Below, one piece after another: positions 1 to 9,535 of a stretch of DNA of 64,000 bases. This stretch comes from CAZIKB01 sp964539665 (lineage in GTDB: Bacteria > Zhuqueibacterota > Zhuqueibacteria > Oceanimicrobiales > Oceanimicrobiaceae), in contig CAZIKB010000002.1 in the NCBI GenBank assembly GCA_964539665.1, forward strand, positions 62,001 to 126,000, in the 5' to 3' direction. Made by a program: the position numbers and the translations under genes. Under the pieces are notes generated by a model. The model was not told the origin of the DNA, ran no database searches, and saw only the letters and a program-made list of their open reading frames with translations. Positions within the stretch are counted from its first letter, which is position 1; each line of letters begins with the position of its first letter.

Positions 1-282
1 GATTTATACTCTGATAATTATCAGGCTCATTACTTTTATGGCTGGACTCTATGTAAATCGGGAAATTATCCATTAGCAATAAAAGCGCTGAAACAAGCGC
101 TGATGATTCGACCTGATTCTATCCGAACGGCTCAATTACTCGCACAAATTTTTTTATTATCGGGAGATTTTAAATCGGCATTGCATTCCGTAGATAAAGC
201 CTTAAACATTGAACCAGGTCTGGATACGTTATTGCAGTTGAAAACAACTATATTACAGTTAAAAAAAATGTCGAATACCTAA
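1..282 (+). CDS. C-terminal end of a TPR-repeat protein (5' end outside window)
   Basis: Frame 1 is open from the first base to TAA at 280-282 and gives 93 residues. It shows two helix-turn-helix units of TPR type: a Tyr/Trp/Leu/Gly pattern followed by 'A..AL..AL.I.P', then 'G.F..AL..VDKALNIEPG'. TPR units mediate protein-protein contact. Several enzymes further down the window also end in TPRs (13085, 38131, 61314), so this may be the tail of a similar glycosyltransferase-TPR fusion. That part is inference, because no catalytic domain is visible. The next gene starts 26 bases downstream in the same direction. Confidence 0.75.
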   Translation, partial: DLYSDNYQAHYFYGWTLCKSGNYPLAIKALKQALMIRPDSIRTAQLLAQIFLLSGDFKSALHSVDKALNIEPGLDTLLQLKTTILQLKKMSNT

Positions 283-308
283 TTTCGGTCTTAGTAATAA
301 ATATATTT

Positions 309-2054
309 ATGATTAAAAGGAAATACTTCTCTTATTCAGAATTAAAAAATTCTATCTTCGCCAAGAATCTGTTTTCACTTGTTGAATTCAACTCAGCTTT
401 GATTAAGTCCCTTCAGGAAGAATCTATTCATGAACATTTGCGACTCTTTTATGATGACAAAGGATTTATAAATGCTGATTATTTGATAAGCAGGAAATTC
501 GCATATTTATACTCCAAGCGGCCCAGTGTCCAGATTCCCACATTTTATAATGAATGGTTAGATATTAAAAAACCGGCGCTTTTGTTTGGGATTGGCTTAG
601 GTTATGGATTAAAATATTTATTGGACCAATCGTCGATACCTAAGATATATGTTTATGAACGGGACAAGAGTCTCTTAAAAATAGCTTTAACTCTCAATGA
701 TTACGCGTCCCAGATAGTCGCAAACAGGTTGGTAATTGTTCCTCAGGAAGAAATTTTCACCCTTGCCGGTAAAGGCATTGAGGCTATTCTTCCTGAACCA
801 TTGCTATTAATCGAAAACCAACTGGAATATCTCACTATTTCCCGGATGATTAATAACGGTGAAATATCTTCAAAACGTGCCGTGTTTTTTAAAGGCACTC
901 TTTATGTTCTTGATTGTGCCACGACATTGTTTGACCAGGGTTGGGATGTTCTTGAAATTGATCAGTCTGTTTTAAGTCTACAAAAGATTCAACAATTACT
1001 CGACGTACTCAAACCCGAGCTTGTATTTCAAATTAACTATCTGAATAAAATTGAGCAAATTAGTCATGAAAGAGCAGTAGTAGTATGGCACATTGATCCG
1101 ATTGCTTCACCTATTCCTGAAGTTGAGCCATCTCAGGTAAATAATTTATACATTTTCACGCACAATCCTGAACATCTTTTAGAAAGCCAGGACTTGGGTT
1201 ATAAACATTTTGATTATTTACCTCTTTGTGCGGTTACCCATAAATTCTATCCACGGAAACTCGACTCCAGAATCCAGAAACGTTTTGGCTGTGATGTTTC
1301 ATTTGTAGGTTCTTTGATGTTTGAAAATCAGCACAGGCTATTAACTACGCTTTTTAATGCATTAGAAATACTCAAAAAAGAACAAAACGAAGCCTGGGGT
1401 ATAATCCACGAATGGATTACACAAATAATTTCTGCTCCTCTTGTTGGAAGCAAAGATTATCGAATCATTGAAGAGCTGCAGGATATATTAAAAACACACG
1501 ATTTACCTGATGTCATAAAAATAAATGATAGCGATATTTATGTAGCTGCACCGGTGGAGGAGTTTTTAGCGTATTTATGGCGGAAACAGGTGATATCGGC
1601 GCTGGTTCCAGGCGGTATTCATATTTGGGGTACAGACGAATGGAAACCTGATTTTCCTCAAAATTATCGAGGTACTGCAGATCATTATCTTGATTTGCCC
1701 AAGATATATATTGCCTCAAAAATCAACTTAGATATTTCCCGCATCAATCAACCAAATATTATCACCATGCGGGTATTTGATATTTTAGCCTGTGGCGGAT
1801 TTGTGCTGGCTGATAGAAATGAATCACTGTTAGAGTTCTTTAAGGAAAATTGGGATATTGTATGTTATGATACTGCTGAGGAAGCCGTAGATAAAAGTAA
1901 TTATTATCTCAATCATGAAAGCGACCGCATTAGAATTTCACAAAGAGGTTATCAGAAGGTTGTTAATTCACACACATTTGTCCACCGAATCAATCACATT
2001 TTGACAAAGACCGGTCAAAAAAATCAGCGTCAGTATTCAGTTAATTCTAACTGA
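309..2054 (+). CDS. CgeB-like glycosyltransferase with Maf-like N-terminal domain (unit 1)
   Basis: This 581-aa protein has two visible parts. Near residues 94-105 a glycine-rich Rossmann-type loop (GIGLGYG) is followed by an acidic strand end (VYERD). That layout is like the N-terminal domain of flagellar Maf/DUF115-type proteins. From about residue 470 a CgeB / Glyco_trans_1_2 signature appears: 'YLDLPKIY..SKINLDIS', then MRVFDILACGG beginning at M487 and LADRNESL. Family knowledge suggests a GT-B sugar transferase, possibly modifying flagellin or surface glycan. Two close paralogues (3392, 7754) share the same spacing, with the MRVFD motif at residue 487 in all three. No Shine-Dalgarno is visible before the ATG. 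A GT4-like partner starts 12 bases after the stop. Confidence 0.82.
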   Translation: MIKRKYFSYSELKNSIFAKNLFSLVEFNSALIKSLQEESIHEHLRLFYDDKGFINADYLISRKFAYLYSKRPSVQIPTFYNEWLDIKKPALLFGIGLGYGLKYLLDQSSIPKIYVYERDKSLLKIALTLNDYASQIVANRLVIVPQEEIFTLAGKGIEAILPEPLLLIENQLEYLTISRMINNGEISSKRAVFFKGTLYVLDCATTLFDQGWDVLEIDQSVLSLQKIQQLLDVLKPELVFQINYLNKIEQISHERAVVVWHIDPIASPIPEVEPSQVNNLYIFTHNPEHLLESQDLGYKHFDYLPLCAVTHKFYPRKLDSRIQKRFGCDVSFVGSLMFENQHRLLTTLFNALEILKKEQNEAWGIIHEWITQIISAPLVGSKDYRIIEELQDILKTHDLPDVIKINDSDIYVAAPVEEFLAYLWRKQVISALVPGGIHIWGTDEWKPDFPQNYRGTADHYLDLPKIYIASKINLDISRINQPNIITMRVFDILACGGFVLADRNESLLEFFKENWDIVCYDTAEEAVDKSNYYLNHESDRIRISQRGYQKVVNSHTFVHRINHILTKTGQKNQRQYSVNSN

Positions 2055-2066
2055 CAGGAAAATTTT

Positions 2067-3218
2067 ATGAAAACACTACGGTTAATTTTCGCGGATGGTT
2101 CCTGGGTTTACAATGGAAATTCACCTGAAAATAAACCATTGGGCGGCTCCGAATCAGCATTGGTTTATCTGACCCGGGCATTAGCAAAACTTGGTCATGA
2201 CGTTCGCGTTTATAACAACTGCAATACGCCGGGCATATACCATGGAGTACATTATCATCGGTTAAAAGAGATTAAACAGGCAAACAGATTTATTTATTCA
2301 GACGCTTTTATATCGCTTCGTAATCCGCGGGTTTTTCGATTATGGCTAAATTCTGGCGCTTGCATATTATGGGCTCAAGATGCCTTTGACCAGACGTATC
2401 TACAAAATCTCAAATCAAATGCAGATATCAGACGAAATATTGACAGCATTTTCTGTATCAGCAGATGGCAGGCCTGGACATTCATGAACCATTTCCACTG
2501 GCCTAAACAGAAAATTTTTCTAACCCGCAATGCTATATGGCCTGAGTATTTTCCGAATAAATTTTTAGAACCAGAAGGGCATCGTATGGTTTATACCAGC
2601 ACGCCCTTTCGGGGACTCGAACTACTATTGCAGCTTTTTCCAAAAATCTACCAATCAGTGCCAAAAGCTGAACTTCATGTATTCAGCAGCATGCAAGTCT
2701 ACCAACAAAGCAAAGAGGACGATCAGAAAGAGCACGGCCACATTTATAATCTTGCAAAGCAGCCCGGGGTGATTATGCACGGTTCTGTTGGCCAGAAGGA
2801 GTTAGCCTCCGAGCTTGTCAAATGCCGGGTGTTTGCTTATCCCAATATTTTTCCTGAAACTTCCTGTATAGCAGCAATGGAGGCACTGGCGGCGGGCTGT
2901 GCCGCGGTCACATCACGGTTGGCCGCTCTGCCTGAAACTGTCGGACCGGGTGGTGTGCTAATCAATGGCATGCCGGGTACCGATACATTTAATGAAGCTT
3001 TTGTAGAAAATTGCATCCGTTTATTAACAGACCAAACTTTCTGGCGTAAGAATGCAATTGCCGGCCGGGACTGGATATTAAACCACTTTACCTGGGAAAA
3101 AGTCGCACTTGAATGGAGCGAGCAAATTAATAAAATTGTTCAAAGAAACCAGCAAACGGTGGATGACCTTGAAGGATGGCAACCTGAGATACGTTGGAGC
3201 GATAAACAGCATGCTTGA
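2067..3218 (+). CDS. GT4-like glycosyltransferase, single-domain member of the 1-2-3 series
   Basis: The protein is 383 aa. The N-terminal half carries PLGGSESALVYLTRAL (about residues 24-39), the donor-side glycine loop of GT-B enzymes, then YNN and SRWQAW. The C-terminal half has TSTPFRGLELLL, HVFSSMQVY, MHGSVGQ and the E-x7-E nucleotide-sugar motif in PETSCIAAMEALAAG. These support a retaining GT-B (family 4 type) transferase acting on a nucleotide sugar. AGGAAA lies 7 bases before the ATG. The same domain appears twice in the 5150 gene and three times in the 9536 gene. Donor and acceptor sugars cannot be told from sequence. Confidence 0.87.
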   Translation: MKTLRLIFADGSWVYNGNSPENKPLGGSESALVYLTRALAKLGHDVRVYNNCNTPGIYHGVHYHRLKEIKQANRFIYSDAFISLRNPRVFRLWLNSGACILWAQDAFDQTYLQNLKSNADIRRNIDSIFCISRWQAWTFMNHFHWPKQKIFLTRNAIWPEYFPNKFLEPEGHRMVYTSTPFRGLELLLQLFPKIYQSVPKAELHVFSSMQVYQQSKEDDQKEHGHIYNLAKQPGVIMHGSVGQKELASELVKCRVFAYPNIFPETSCIAAMEALAAGCAAVTSRLAALPETVGPGGVLINGMPGTDTFNEAFVENCIRLLTDQTFWRKNAIAGRDWILNHFTWEKVALEWSEQINKIVQRNQQTVDDLEGWQPEIRWSDKQHA

Positions 3219-3283
3219 AATACAAAAGTGATTCACAAAATATTGTCTAATTTGTCACGCCCAGCTGCTGACACTTTACATCA

Positions 3284-3355
3284 TGCAGAGACAATTTTTA
3301 TCAGGCGATCATAACTCACCTGGATTCCCGTATAAACATTGCGGGAATGACAGTA
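3284..3355 (-). repeat. REP-like intergenic repeat, copy 1 (reverse orientation)
   Basis: ATTCCCG at 3324-3330 pairs with CGGGAAT at 3342-3348, a 7-bp stem. A weaker second arm lies to the left. Read on the minus strand it begins TGTCATTCCCGC and matches the layout of copies at 7532 and 20842: stem, GGAATCC, then a second GC stem. A 63-codon ORF crossing it is not a gene. Confidence 0.7.
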
Positions 3356-3391
3356 TATTAGGTATTTTTCACAGTTATGTACATCAGATAA

Positions 3392-5110
3392 ATGAAAAAT
3401 CGAAATTACATTTCTTATTCAGATTTAACAGATTCAATCTTCACCAAGAACCTTTTTGGTTTATCAAAAATTAATGAATCCCTGATCAAGTCCCTCAAAA
3501 CCGAGCAAATTCATAATAAATTGCGTCTCTTCAAGGATGATAATGATTTTGTAAATGGTGCATATTTCGTCAACAAAAGATTTTGTAGATTCTTCAACAA
3601 TCCCCCGGATAAACTAATTCCCATTTTTTTTGATGAGTGGTTAGATCTAAAGAAGCCAAGTCTTTTGTTTGGTATTGGATTGGGCTACGGATTGAAATAT
3701 CTGTTGGATAATTCAGACATACCTGAGTTATATGTTTATGAACGGGATAAAAGCCTGCTTAAAGTAGCTTTAACCCTGCATGATTTTGCTTCACAGATTC
3801 TAATACGGAGGTTGGTGATTGTTCCCCAGGAAGAAATATTTACTCTGGCGGATAAGGGGATTGATTCCGTCCTTCCAGGACCCCTGCTGTTTAGAGAAAA
3901 CAAAGTGGAATATCTCACTATATCCCGCATGCTCAAAACCGGTTTAATATCTAACAAACGAGCAGTGATTTTTTCAGGGAGCTTATTTATCATTGATTGT
4001 GCGACTACCCTCTATGATCAGGGATGGGACGTCCTGGAAATAGACCAGGATGTATTAACTGGTCAAAAGGTACAACACTTACTAAATGCACTTAATCCTG
4101 ACCTCGTATTGCAAATAAACCTTCAAGAACAGATTCAGCAATACCGTCAGAATAGGATTGTGGTAGAATGGGAGATAGACCCCATGGCCTCCCCTATTCC
4201 AGCAGTTGATCCATCCGAAAATGGCAACCTGTTTGTCTTTACCCACAATCCTGATCGTATTTCAACCTATCAGGAAAAGGATTACTCGCACATTGAATAT
4301 TTGCCATTGTGTGCAAATCCGCATAAATTTTCTCCGGTTAAATTGGCTCCTGATTCTCATAAACGATTTGGCTGTGACGTTTCTTTTGTAGGTTCACTGA
4401 TGCTTGATACTCAACAAAATTTATTAAACGTGCTCTTTGACACATTAAGCATACTTTCTGGTGACGGAAACAAGTCCTGGGAAGCTGTCCACACCTGGAT
4501 TACAAAGTTAACCTCAAGCCCACCTGATGGCAGTAAAAAACTACAATTAATTAAGGAGTTAAAGTATCTTTTAAAAGCTTCCGATTTACCTGAAGAGGTA
4601 TCTGTAAACGATAGCTATCTTCTTGTAACTGCGCCAGTTGAGGAGTTCCTGGCGTTTTTATGGCGAAAACAAGTAATCACGGCAATGGTTCCACTGGGCA
4701 TTCACATTTGGGGTAAGGAAGAGTGGAAAACTGATTTCCATTCCAACTATCGAGGAAAAGCGGATCATTACCTTGATTTGCCTAAAATATATAGAGCTTC
4801 AAAAATTAACCTTGATATTTCTCGCACCAGTCAACCCAATATTATTACCATGCGGGTGTTTGATGTGTTAGCTTGCGGGAGATTTATACTGGCAGACAGG
4901 AATGAAACGCTGTTAGAATTGTTCAAAGAAGATTGGGATATTGTTTGTTATGATACTCAGGAAGAAGCCGTTGACAAAATAAATTTTTACATCCATCACG
5001 AAATTGACCGCACAAAAATTACTGAAAGAGGTTATGAAAAGGTAGTGAATTCACACACATTTGCGCACCGTCTCAATCACATCTTGAAAGAGACCGGTCT
5101 AAAGATTTGA
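3392..5110 (+). CDS. CgeB-like glycosyltransferase with Maf-like N-terminal domain (unit 2)
   Basis: This 572-aa protein is a close paralogue of the 309 and 7754 products along its whole length. It has SYSDLTDSIFTKNL at the N-terminus, the glycine loop GIGLGYGLKYLL, VYERDKSLLK, CDVSFVGSLM mid-protein and the CgeB signature MRVFDVLACG from M487. One local change is visible: the usual GGF after ACG reads GRF here. Family knowledge points to a GT-B sugar transferase. It follows a REP-like repeat, and the ATG has no strong Shine-Dalgarno. The double-domain GT4 gene starts 39 bases after its stop. Confidence 0.82.
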   Translation: MKNRNYISYSDLTDSIFTKNLFGLSKINESLIKSLKTEQIHNKLRLFKDDNDFVNGAYFVNKRFCRFFNNPPDKLIPIFFDEWLDLKKPSLLFGIGLGYGLKYLLDNSDIPELYVYERDKSLLKVALTLHDFASQILIRRLVIVPQEEIFTLADKGIDSVLPGPLLFRENKVEYLTISRMLKTGLISNKRAVIFSGSLFIIDCATTLYDQGWDVLEIDQDVLTGQKVQHLLNALNPDLVLQINLQEQIQQYRQNRIVVEWEIDPMASPIPAVDPSENGNLFVFTHNPDRISTYQEKDYSHIEYLPLCANPHKFSPVKLAPDSHKRFGCDVSFVGSLMLDTQQNLLNVLFDTLSILSGDGNKSWEAVHTWITKLTSSPPDGSKKLQLIKELKYLLKASDLPEEVSVNDSYLLVTAPVEEFLAFLWRKQVITAMVPLGIHIWGKEEWKTDFHSNYRGKADHYLDLPKIYRASKINLDISRTSQPNIITMRVFDVLACGRFILADRNETLLELFKEDWDIVCYDTQEEAVDKINFYIHHEIDRTKITERGYEKVVNSHTFAHRLNHILKETGLKI

Positions 5111-5149
5111 TGACAGGATGCAGACCGTATTAACTTTTAAGGACAAAAC

Positions 5150-7525
5150 ATGAAATCACTACGTCTGACTTTTTGGGATCATTCCTGGAGATACGATGGA
5201 AGCACGCCGGAGAATTATCCGTTAGGCGGGTCTCAGTCTGCTTTGGTCTATCTCACCCGTGTATTAGCAAAACTTGGGCATGATGTTCATATTTACAACA
5301 ATTGTGAATCGCCGGGAATTTTTCATGGAGTACATTTTCACCAGATTAAAGAACTCCATAAGGCCACCAGGTTTATATACACGGATGCATTTATTTCGCT
5401 TCGAGATCCACGGATTTTTCCTTATTGGTTGAATGCAGGAGTGCGAATATTATGGGCTCAGGATGCTTATGATCAGGAGGCCATTAATGGATTAAAAACA
5501 GATGAAGCTGTAAGACAAAATATTGATTACATATTTTGCATAAGCAGATGGCAGGCCTGGACATTTATAAATCACTTTCATTGGCCTGCCAGAAAAATAT
5601 ATATTACACGTAACGCTGTCTGGCCTGAATATTATCAAGATGATTTTACCGATCCGCCAGGCAATCGATTAGTATACACAAGCACCCCATTTCGTGGGCT
5701 TGAATTATTGTTGAAGCTATTTCCAGGTATTCACACCCAGGTGCCTGACTCAGAGCTGCACGTATTTAGCAGCATGCAGGTATACCAGGAAAACGAAGAG
5801 AAAGATCAGCATGATTATGGTCATATATATGAACTTGCTGCGCAACCCGGTGTAATTATGCACGGCTCAGTTGGACAGAAGGCGCTGGCAGAAGAACTCA
5901 CTAAATGCAAAATTTTAGCTTATCCAAATATCTACCCCGAGACTGGTTGTATCTCCGCAATGGAAGCCCTTGCAGCGGGTTCGGCTGTGGTTTCATCAGA
6001 ATTGGCTGCTTTACCGGAAACAATTGGTCCGGGAGGGATATTAATTCCCGGAATCCCAGGTACAGACGAATATAACCATGCTTTTGTAAAAAATTGTGTC
6101 CGCCTGCTCACAGACCAGACCTTGTGGCGAAAGCTGGCTATGGCTGGCAGAGAATGGATTCTAAATAACTATACATGGGATAAAGTAGCTCTTGAATGGA
6201 GCGAACAGATAAATATCCTCAGTAACAAAGTTCAGAAAAAAGTGAATAAACTGGCAGGCTGGCAGCCTTCGGGCATTTGGAGAAAAAATGGCAAAACAAA
6301 AGTAACTGACAGCATTACATACAACAAAGAAAAAACTATAAAACCGTTGCGGCTGGTGTTTGCAGACGACTCCTGGCCTTTCGACGATAGTACTCCGGAA
6401 AATAGTCCCTTAGGTGGCTGTCATTCTGCATTGGTCTATTTGACCAGAGAACTCACGGCGCTGGGACATGAAGTACTTGTGTACAACAACTGTAATGCTC
6501 CGGGTATTTATCACGGTGTTCACTATCATCAATTCAATGAAATTAACCATGACAACAGATATGTACATGCGGATGCCTTTATCTCACTTCGGAATCCCTC
6601 ATTTTTTAGTAGTTGGATAAATGGGCAGGTGCGAATATTATGGGTAGGAGATGCTTTTGACCAGCCACACCTTCAACCGCTTAAAACTCAGGATGAAGTC
6701 CGGAAAAACATTGATAGCATATTTTGCGTAAGCAGATGGCAAGCCTGGTCATTCCTGCACTTCTTTCACTGGTCGCCGGAGAAAATATATGTTACGCGTA
6801 ATGGCGTTTACCCGCAGTATTTTCCCCGGGAATTTCAAGAACCTCAGGGTAATCGTTTGGTGTATACCAGCACCCCATTTCGTGGACTCAAACTATTATT
6901 GGAGCTCTTCCCTGAAATCTACAAAACAGTACCCGATGCTGAACTCCATGTATTCAGTAGTATGCAGGTCTACCATCAAAGCAATACAGAGGATCTGATA
7001 GAACACAGCCATATATACAAACTCTCTGATCAGCCTGGAGTGGTTATGCACGGTTCTGTTGGCCAGAAGGAGCTGTCCTCCGAGCTTGTAAAAAGCAGAG
7101 TATTTGCGTATCCAAATATTTTTCCCGAAACCTCCTGCATAGCTGCGATGGAAGCAATGGCGGCAGGCTGTGCTGTTGTCACATCGAGTCTGGCGGCTCT
7201 GCCTGAGACGGTCGGGCCTGCGGGTCTGCTAATTCCCGGAATGCCAGGTTCCAAAGCCTACAATGATGCTTTCGTGGAAAATTGTGTGCGCTTATTAACA
7301 GACCATGCATTTTGGCGAAAAACAGCAATGGCTGGTAAAAATTTGATTCTAAAAAGTTTCACCTGGAAGAAAATCGCTCTGGAATGGAGTGAACACATAG
7401 ATAAACTCATTCGAAATAGTGAGAAAGAAGTGAAGAATATTGATGGATGGCAACCTCAGAACTGTTGGCGAGATAAAAATGAACGGTTTTTAATGAACAC
7501 TCCCGACAGCAAGCTCACAGGGTAA
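5150..7525 (+). CDS. Tandem GT4-like glycosyltransferase with two homologous catalytic domains
   Basis: The 791-aa product is two copies of the ~390-aa domain found singly at 2067. Domain 1 runs from residue 1 to about 385 and domain 2 from about 398 to the end, joined by a short Lys/Thr-rich linker. Both keep the PLGG loop, NIDYIFC/NIDSIFC, SRWQAW, TSTPFRGL, HVFSSMQVY, MHGSVGQ and E-x7-E (PETGCISAMEA and PETSCIAAMEA), so both look catalytically intact. Two linked transferases could add two sugars in a row, or the same sugar twice (inference). AAGGA sits 7 bases before the ATG. It is paired with the CgeB-like gene upstream. Confidence 0.88.
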   Translation: MKSLRLTFWDHSWRYDGSTPENYPLGGSQSALVYLTRVLAKLGHDVHIYNNCESPGIFHGVHFHQIKELHKATRFIYTDAFISLRDPRIFPYWLNAGVRILWAQDAYDQEAINGLKTDEAVRQNIDYIFCISRWQAWTFINHFHWPARKIYITRNAVWPEYYQDDFTDPPGNRLVYTSTPFRGLELLLKLFPGIHTQVPDSELHVFSSMQVYQENEEKDQHDYGHIYELAAQPGVIMHGSVGQKALAEELTKCKILAYPNIYPETGCISAMEALAAGSAVVSSELAALPETIGPGGILIPGIPGTDEYNHAFVKNCVRLLTDQTLWRKLAMAGREWILNNYTWDKVALEWSEQINILSNKVQKKVNKLAGWQPSGIWRKNGKTKVTDSITYNKEKTIKPLRLVFADDSWPFDDSTPENSPLGGCHSALVYLTRELTALGHEVLVYNNCNAPGIYHGVHYHQFNEINHDNRYVHADAFISLRNPSFFSSWINGQVRILWVGDAFDQPHLQPLKTQDEVRKNIDSIFCVSRWQAWSFLHFFHWSPEKIYVTRNGVYPQYFPREFQEPQGNRLVYTSTPFRGLKLLLELFPEIYKTVPDAELHVFSSMQVYHQSNTEDLIEHSHIYKLSDQPGVVMHGSVGQKELSSELVKSRVFAYPNIFPETSCIAAMEAMAAGCAVVTSSLAALPETVGPAGLLIPGMPGSKAYNDAFVENCVRLLTDHAFWRKTAMAGKNLILKSFTWKKIALEWSEHIDKLIRNSEKEVKNIDGWQPQNCWRDKNERFLMNTPDSKLTG

Positions 7526-7531
7526 CCTGGT

Positions 7532-7612
7532 TGTCATTCCCACAATCTCTTAAGCGGGAATCCATACATACACTGACATCTGGATGCCCAATTAAAACAT
7601 TCGGACATGACA
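7532..7612 (+). repeat. REP-like intergenic repeat, copy 2
   Basis: An 81-base element bounded by TGTCAT (7532-7537) and ATGACA (7607-7612), which are inverted. It holds two small hairpins: ATTCCC with GGGAAT, and an imperfect TGCCCA with TCGGACA. It lies just downstream of the 5150 gene. The rest of the gap to 7753 shows no gene. Confidence 0.75.
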
Positions 7613-7753
7613 CCTTTCTTAATACGGAGCAAGCCCGGGGAATTAAATCCTAAGATATTAAAGCCTAAAGTAATTAATTAACCTGCTGGGAGTGAAATAC
7701 CAACAGACATCTGAAGAACAAATTTTAGCAGTACGACCTCTGTTTTACTACAA

Positions 7754-9469
7754 ATGAATGTTAGAAAATATATTTCATACTCAGATTTAAAAAAGTCTGT
7801 CTTTACAAAAAATCTTAAAGCGTTTGCCTGTCCTGACGGCACTTTAATCAAGGCACTTGAAGCTGAGCAAATTCATAATAAATTGCGTCTTTTTTATGAA
7901 CATAAAGATTTTGTGAATGCTGAGTATTTAACAGACAGAAAATACGTTCCTTTTTATCGCAATCCTCCGGACCTTGAGATTCCCCCGATTTACGATGAGT
8001 GGTTACAAATACAACAGCCAACACTTTTGTTTGGCGTTGGATTAGGTTACGGATTGAAATATTTATTGGAGCAGTCGACCATACCTAAACTATTTGTTTA
8101 TGAACGGGATAAAAGTCTTTTAAAAGCGGCCCTGATCCTGCATGATTTCGCGCAACAACTATCTGAAGAAAGGTTGGTGATTGTACCGCAGGAAGATATT
8201 TTTACAATCGTGGACAAAGGCATTGAAAAGACAATTCCCGGGCACATCTTATTTCGCGAAAATAAAATAGACTATCTCACTCTATCCCGCATGATAAAGA
8301 CTGGCAAGATTTCTACGAAACGGGCTGTTATTTTTTCAGGGACCTTGTTCATACTTGATTGCGCAGTCACTTTGTTCGATCAGGGCTGGGATGTTTTTGT
8401 GATTGATCCTGACATTATGTCGACTGAAAAAACACATTATTTACTCGACAGGCTCAATCCTGATATTGTGATTAAGATAAACCTGCTCAATAAAATTGAA
8501 CAATTTAGTCAAAAGAGAGCTATTGTAGAGTGGGAGATTGATCCCATTGCATTCCAAATTCCACCTGTTGAATCTGCCGAATCTCAGAATCTGTTTATCT
8601 TCACTCATAATCCTGATCGGGTTTCAAAATATCAGGAGAAGGGATACTCTCATTTTGAGTATTTGCCCCTGTGTGCAAATCCCCATAAATTTTACCCTCG
8701 AAGATTAGACCCTGAGGCCAGACACCAATTTGGTTGTGACGTCTCATTTGTCGGTTCTTTGATGTTGAAAAGTCAACAAAGTTTCTTGCCAAAAGTGTTG
8801 GACATTTTGAAAAAACTTTCACGTGAAGAAAATGAAAGCTGGGGCAACATTCACGACTGGATTATAAATCTCATTTCCAATCCCCCTGTTATGTCCAAAA
8901 ATCTGAATTTAATTGAAGAATTAATGAGCCTGTTAAATTCCATAACTCCACCGCGACTACTAAAAAAGCAAAAAATCTATTTTCTAATAATCTCATCCAT
9001 TGAGGAATATCTGGCCTATTTGTGGCGCAAACAGGTAGTTTTGGCCTTAGTTCCTATGGACATTCATATCTGGGGTACGAAGGAGTGGAAAACTGATTTT
9101 CCTGAAAATTATCGAGGCAGCGCTGATCACTATCTTGATTTGCCTCAACTTTATTCTGCTTCAAAAGTCAATTTAGATATTTCCAGGATCTATCAACCAA
9201 ACATAATCACAATGCGGGTATTTGACGTTTTGGCTTGCGGTGGATTTGTACTTGCTGATAGAAATGAATCGCTGTTTGAGTTATTCATAGAAGATTGGGA
9301 CATTGTTTGTTATGACACCCCGGAAGAAGCGACAGATAAAATTAATTACTATTTAAACCACGACAGCGATCGCCAAACAATTGCAGAAAGAGGCTACGAT
9401 AAGGTGAAAAAATCGCACACCTTTGAAAATAGGATAAACTACATCTTAAATAAAACAGGTTTAACCTGA
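7754..9469 (+). CDS. CgeB-like glycosyltransferase with Maf-like N-terminal domain (unit 3)
   Basis: 571 aa, third paralogue of the 309/3392 family. It shows SYSDLKKSVFTKNL, the glycine loop GVGLGYGLKYLL, VYERDKSLLK, CDVSFVGSLM and the CgeB signature at M487 (MRVFDVLACGGF, then LADRNESL). The region around residues 380-420 has diverged most from its paralogues, while the C-terminal 170 residues are tightly kept, as expected for the donor-binding half of a GT-B enzyme. There is no Shine-Dalgarno before the ATG. The triple-domain GT gene begins 66 bases after its stop, completing the third CgeB/GT4 unit. Confidence 0.82.
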   Translation: MNVRKYISYSDLKKSVFTKNLKAFACPDGTLIKALEAEQIHNKLRLFYEHKDFVNAEYLTDRKYVPFYRNPPDLEIPPIYDEWLQIQQPTLLFGVGLGYGLKYLLEQSTIPKLFVYERDKSLLKAALILHDFAQQLSEERLVIVPQEDIFTIVDKGIEKTIPGHILFRENKIDYLTLSRMIKTGKISTKRAVIFSGTLFILDCAVTLFDQGWDVFVIDPDIMSTEKTHYLLDRLNPDIVIKINLLNKIEQFSQKRAIVEWEIDPIAFQIPPVESAESQNLFIFTHNPDRVSKYQEKGYSHFEYLPLCANPHKFYPRRLDPEARHQFGCDVSFVGSLMLKSQQSFLPKVLDILKKLSREENESWGNIHDWIINLISNPPVMSKNLNLIEELMSLLNSITPPRLLKKQKIYFLIISSIEEYLAYLWRKQVVLALVPMDIHIWGTKEWKTDFPENYRGSADHYLDLPQLYSASKVNLDISRIYQPNIITMRVFDVLACGGFVLADRNESLFELFIEDWDIVCYDTPEEATDKINYYLNHDSDRQTIAERGYDKVKKSHTFENRINYILNKTGLT

Positions 9470-9535
9470 CGACGAGGAGCGGCTGTAATTTAAATATAAG
9501 TCATTCATATTTAATAAAGAATTGTGTAAATTTAT

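Noticed and set aside
3283..3474. 63-codon + strand ORF upstream of the second CgeB-like gene
   Set aside because: It runs through a REP-like repeat and into the CgeB-like gene in another frame; there is no domain or ribosome-binding site.
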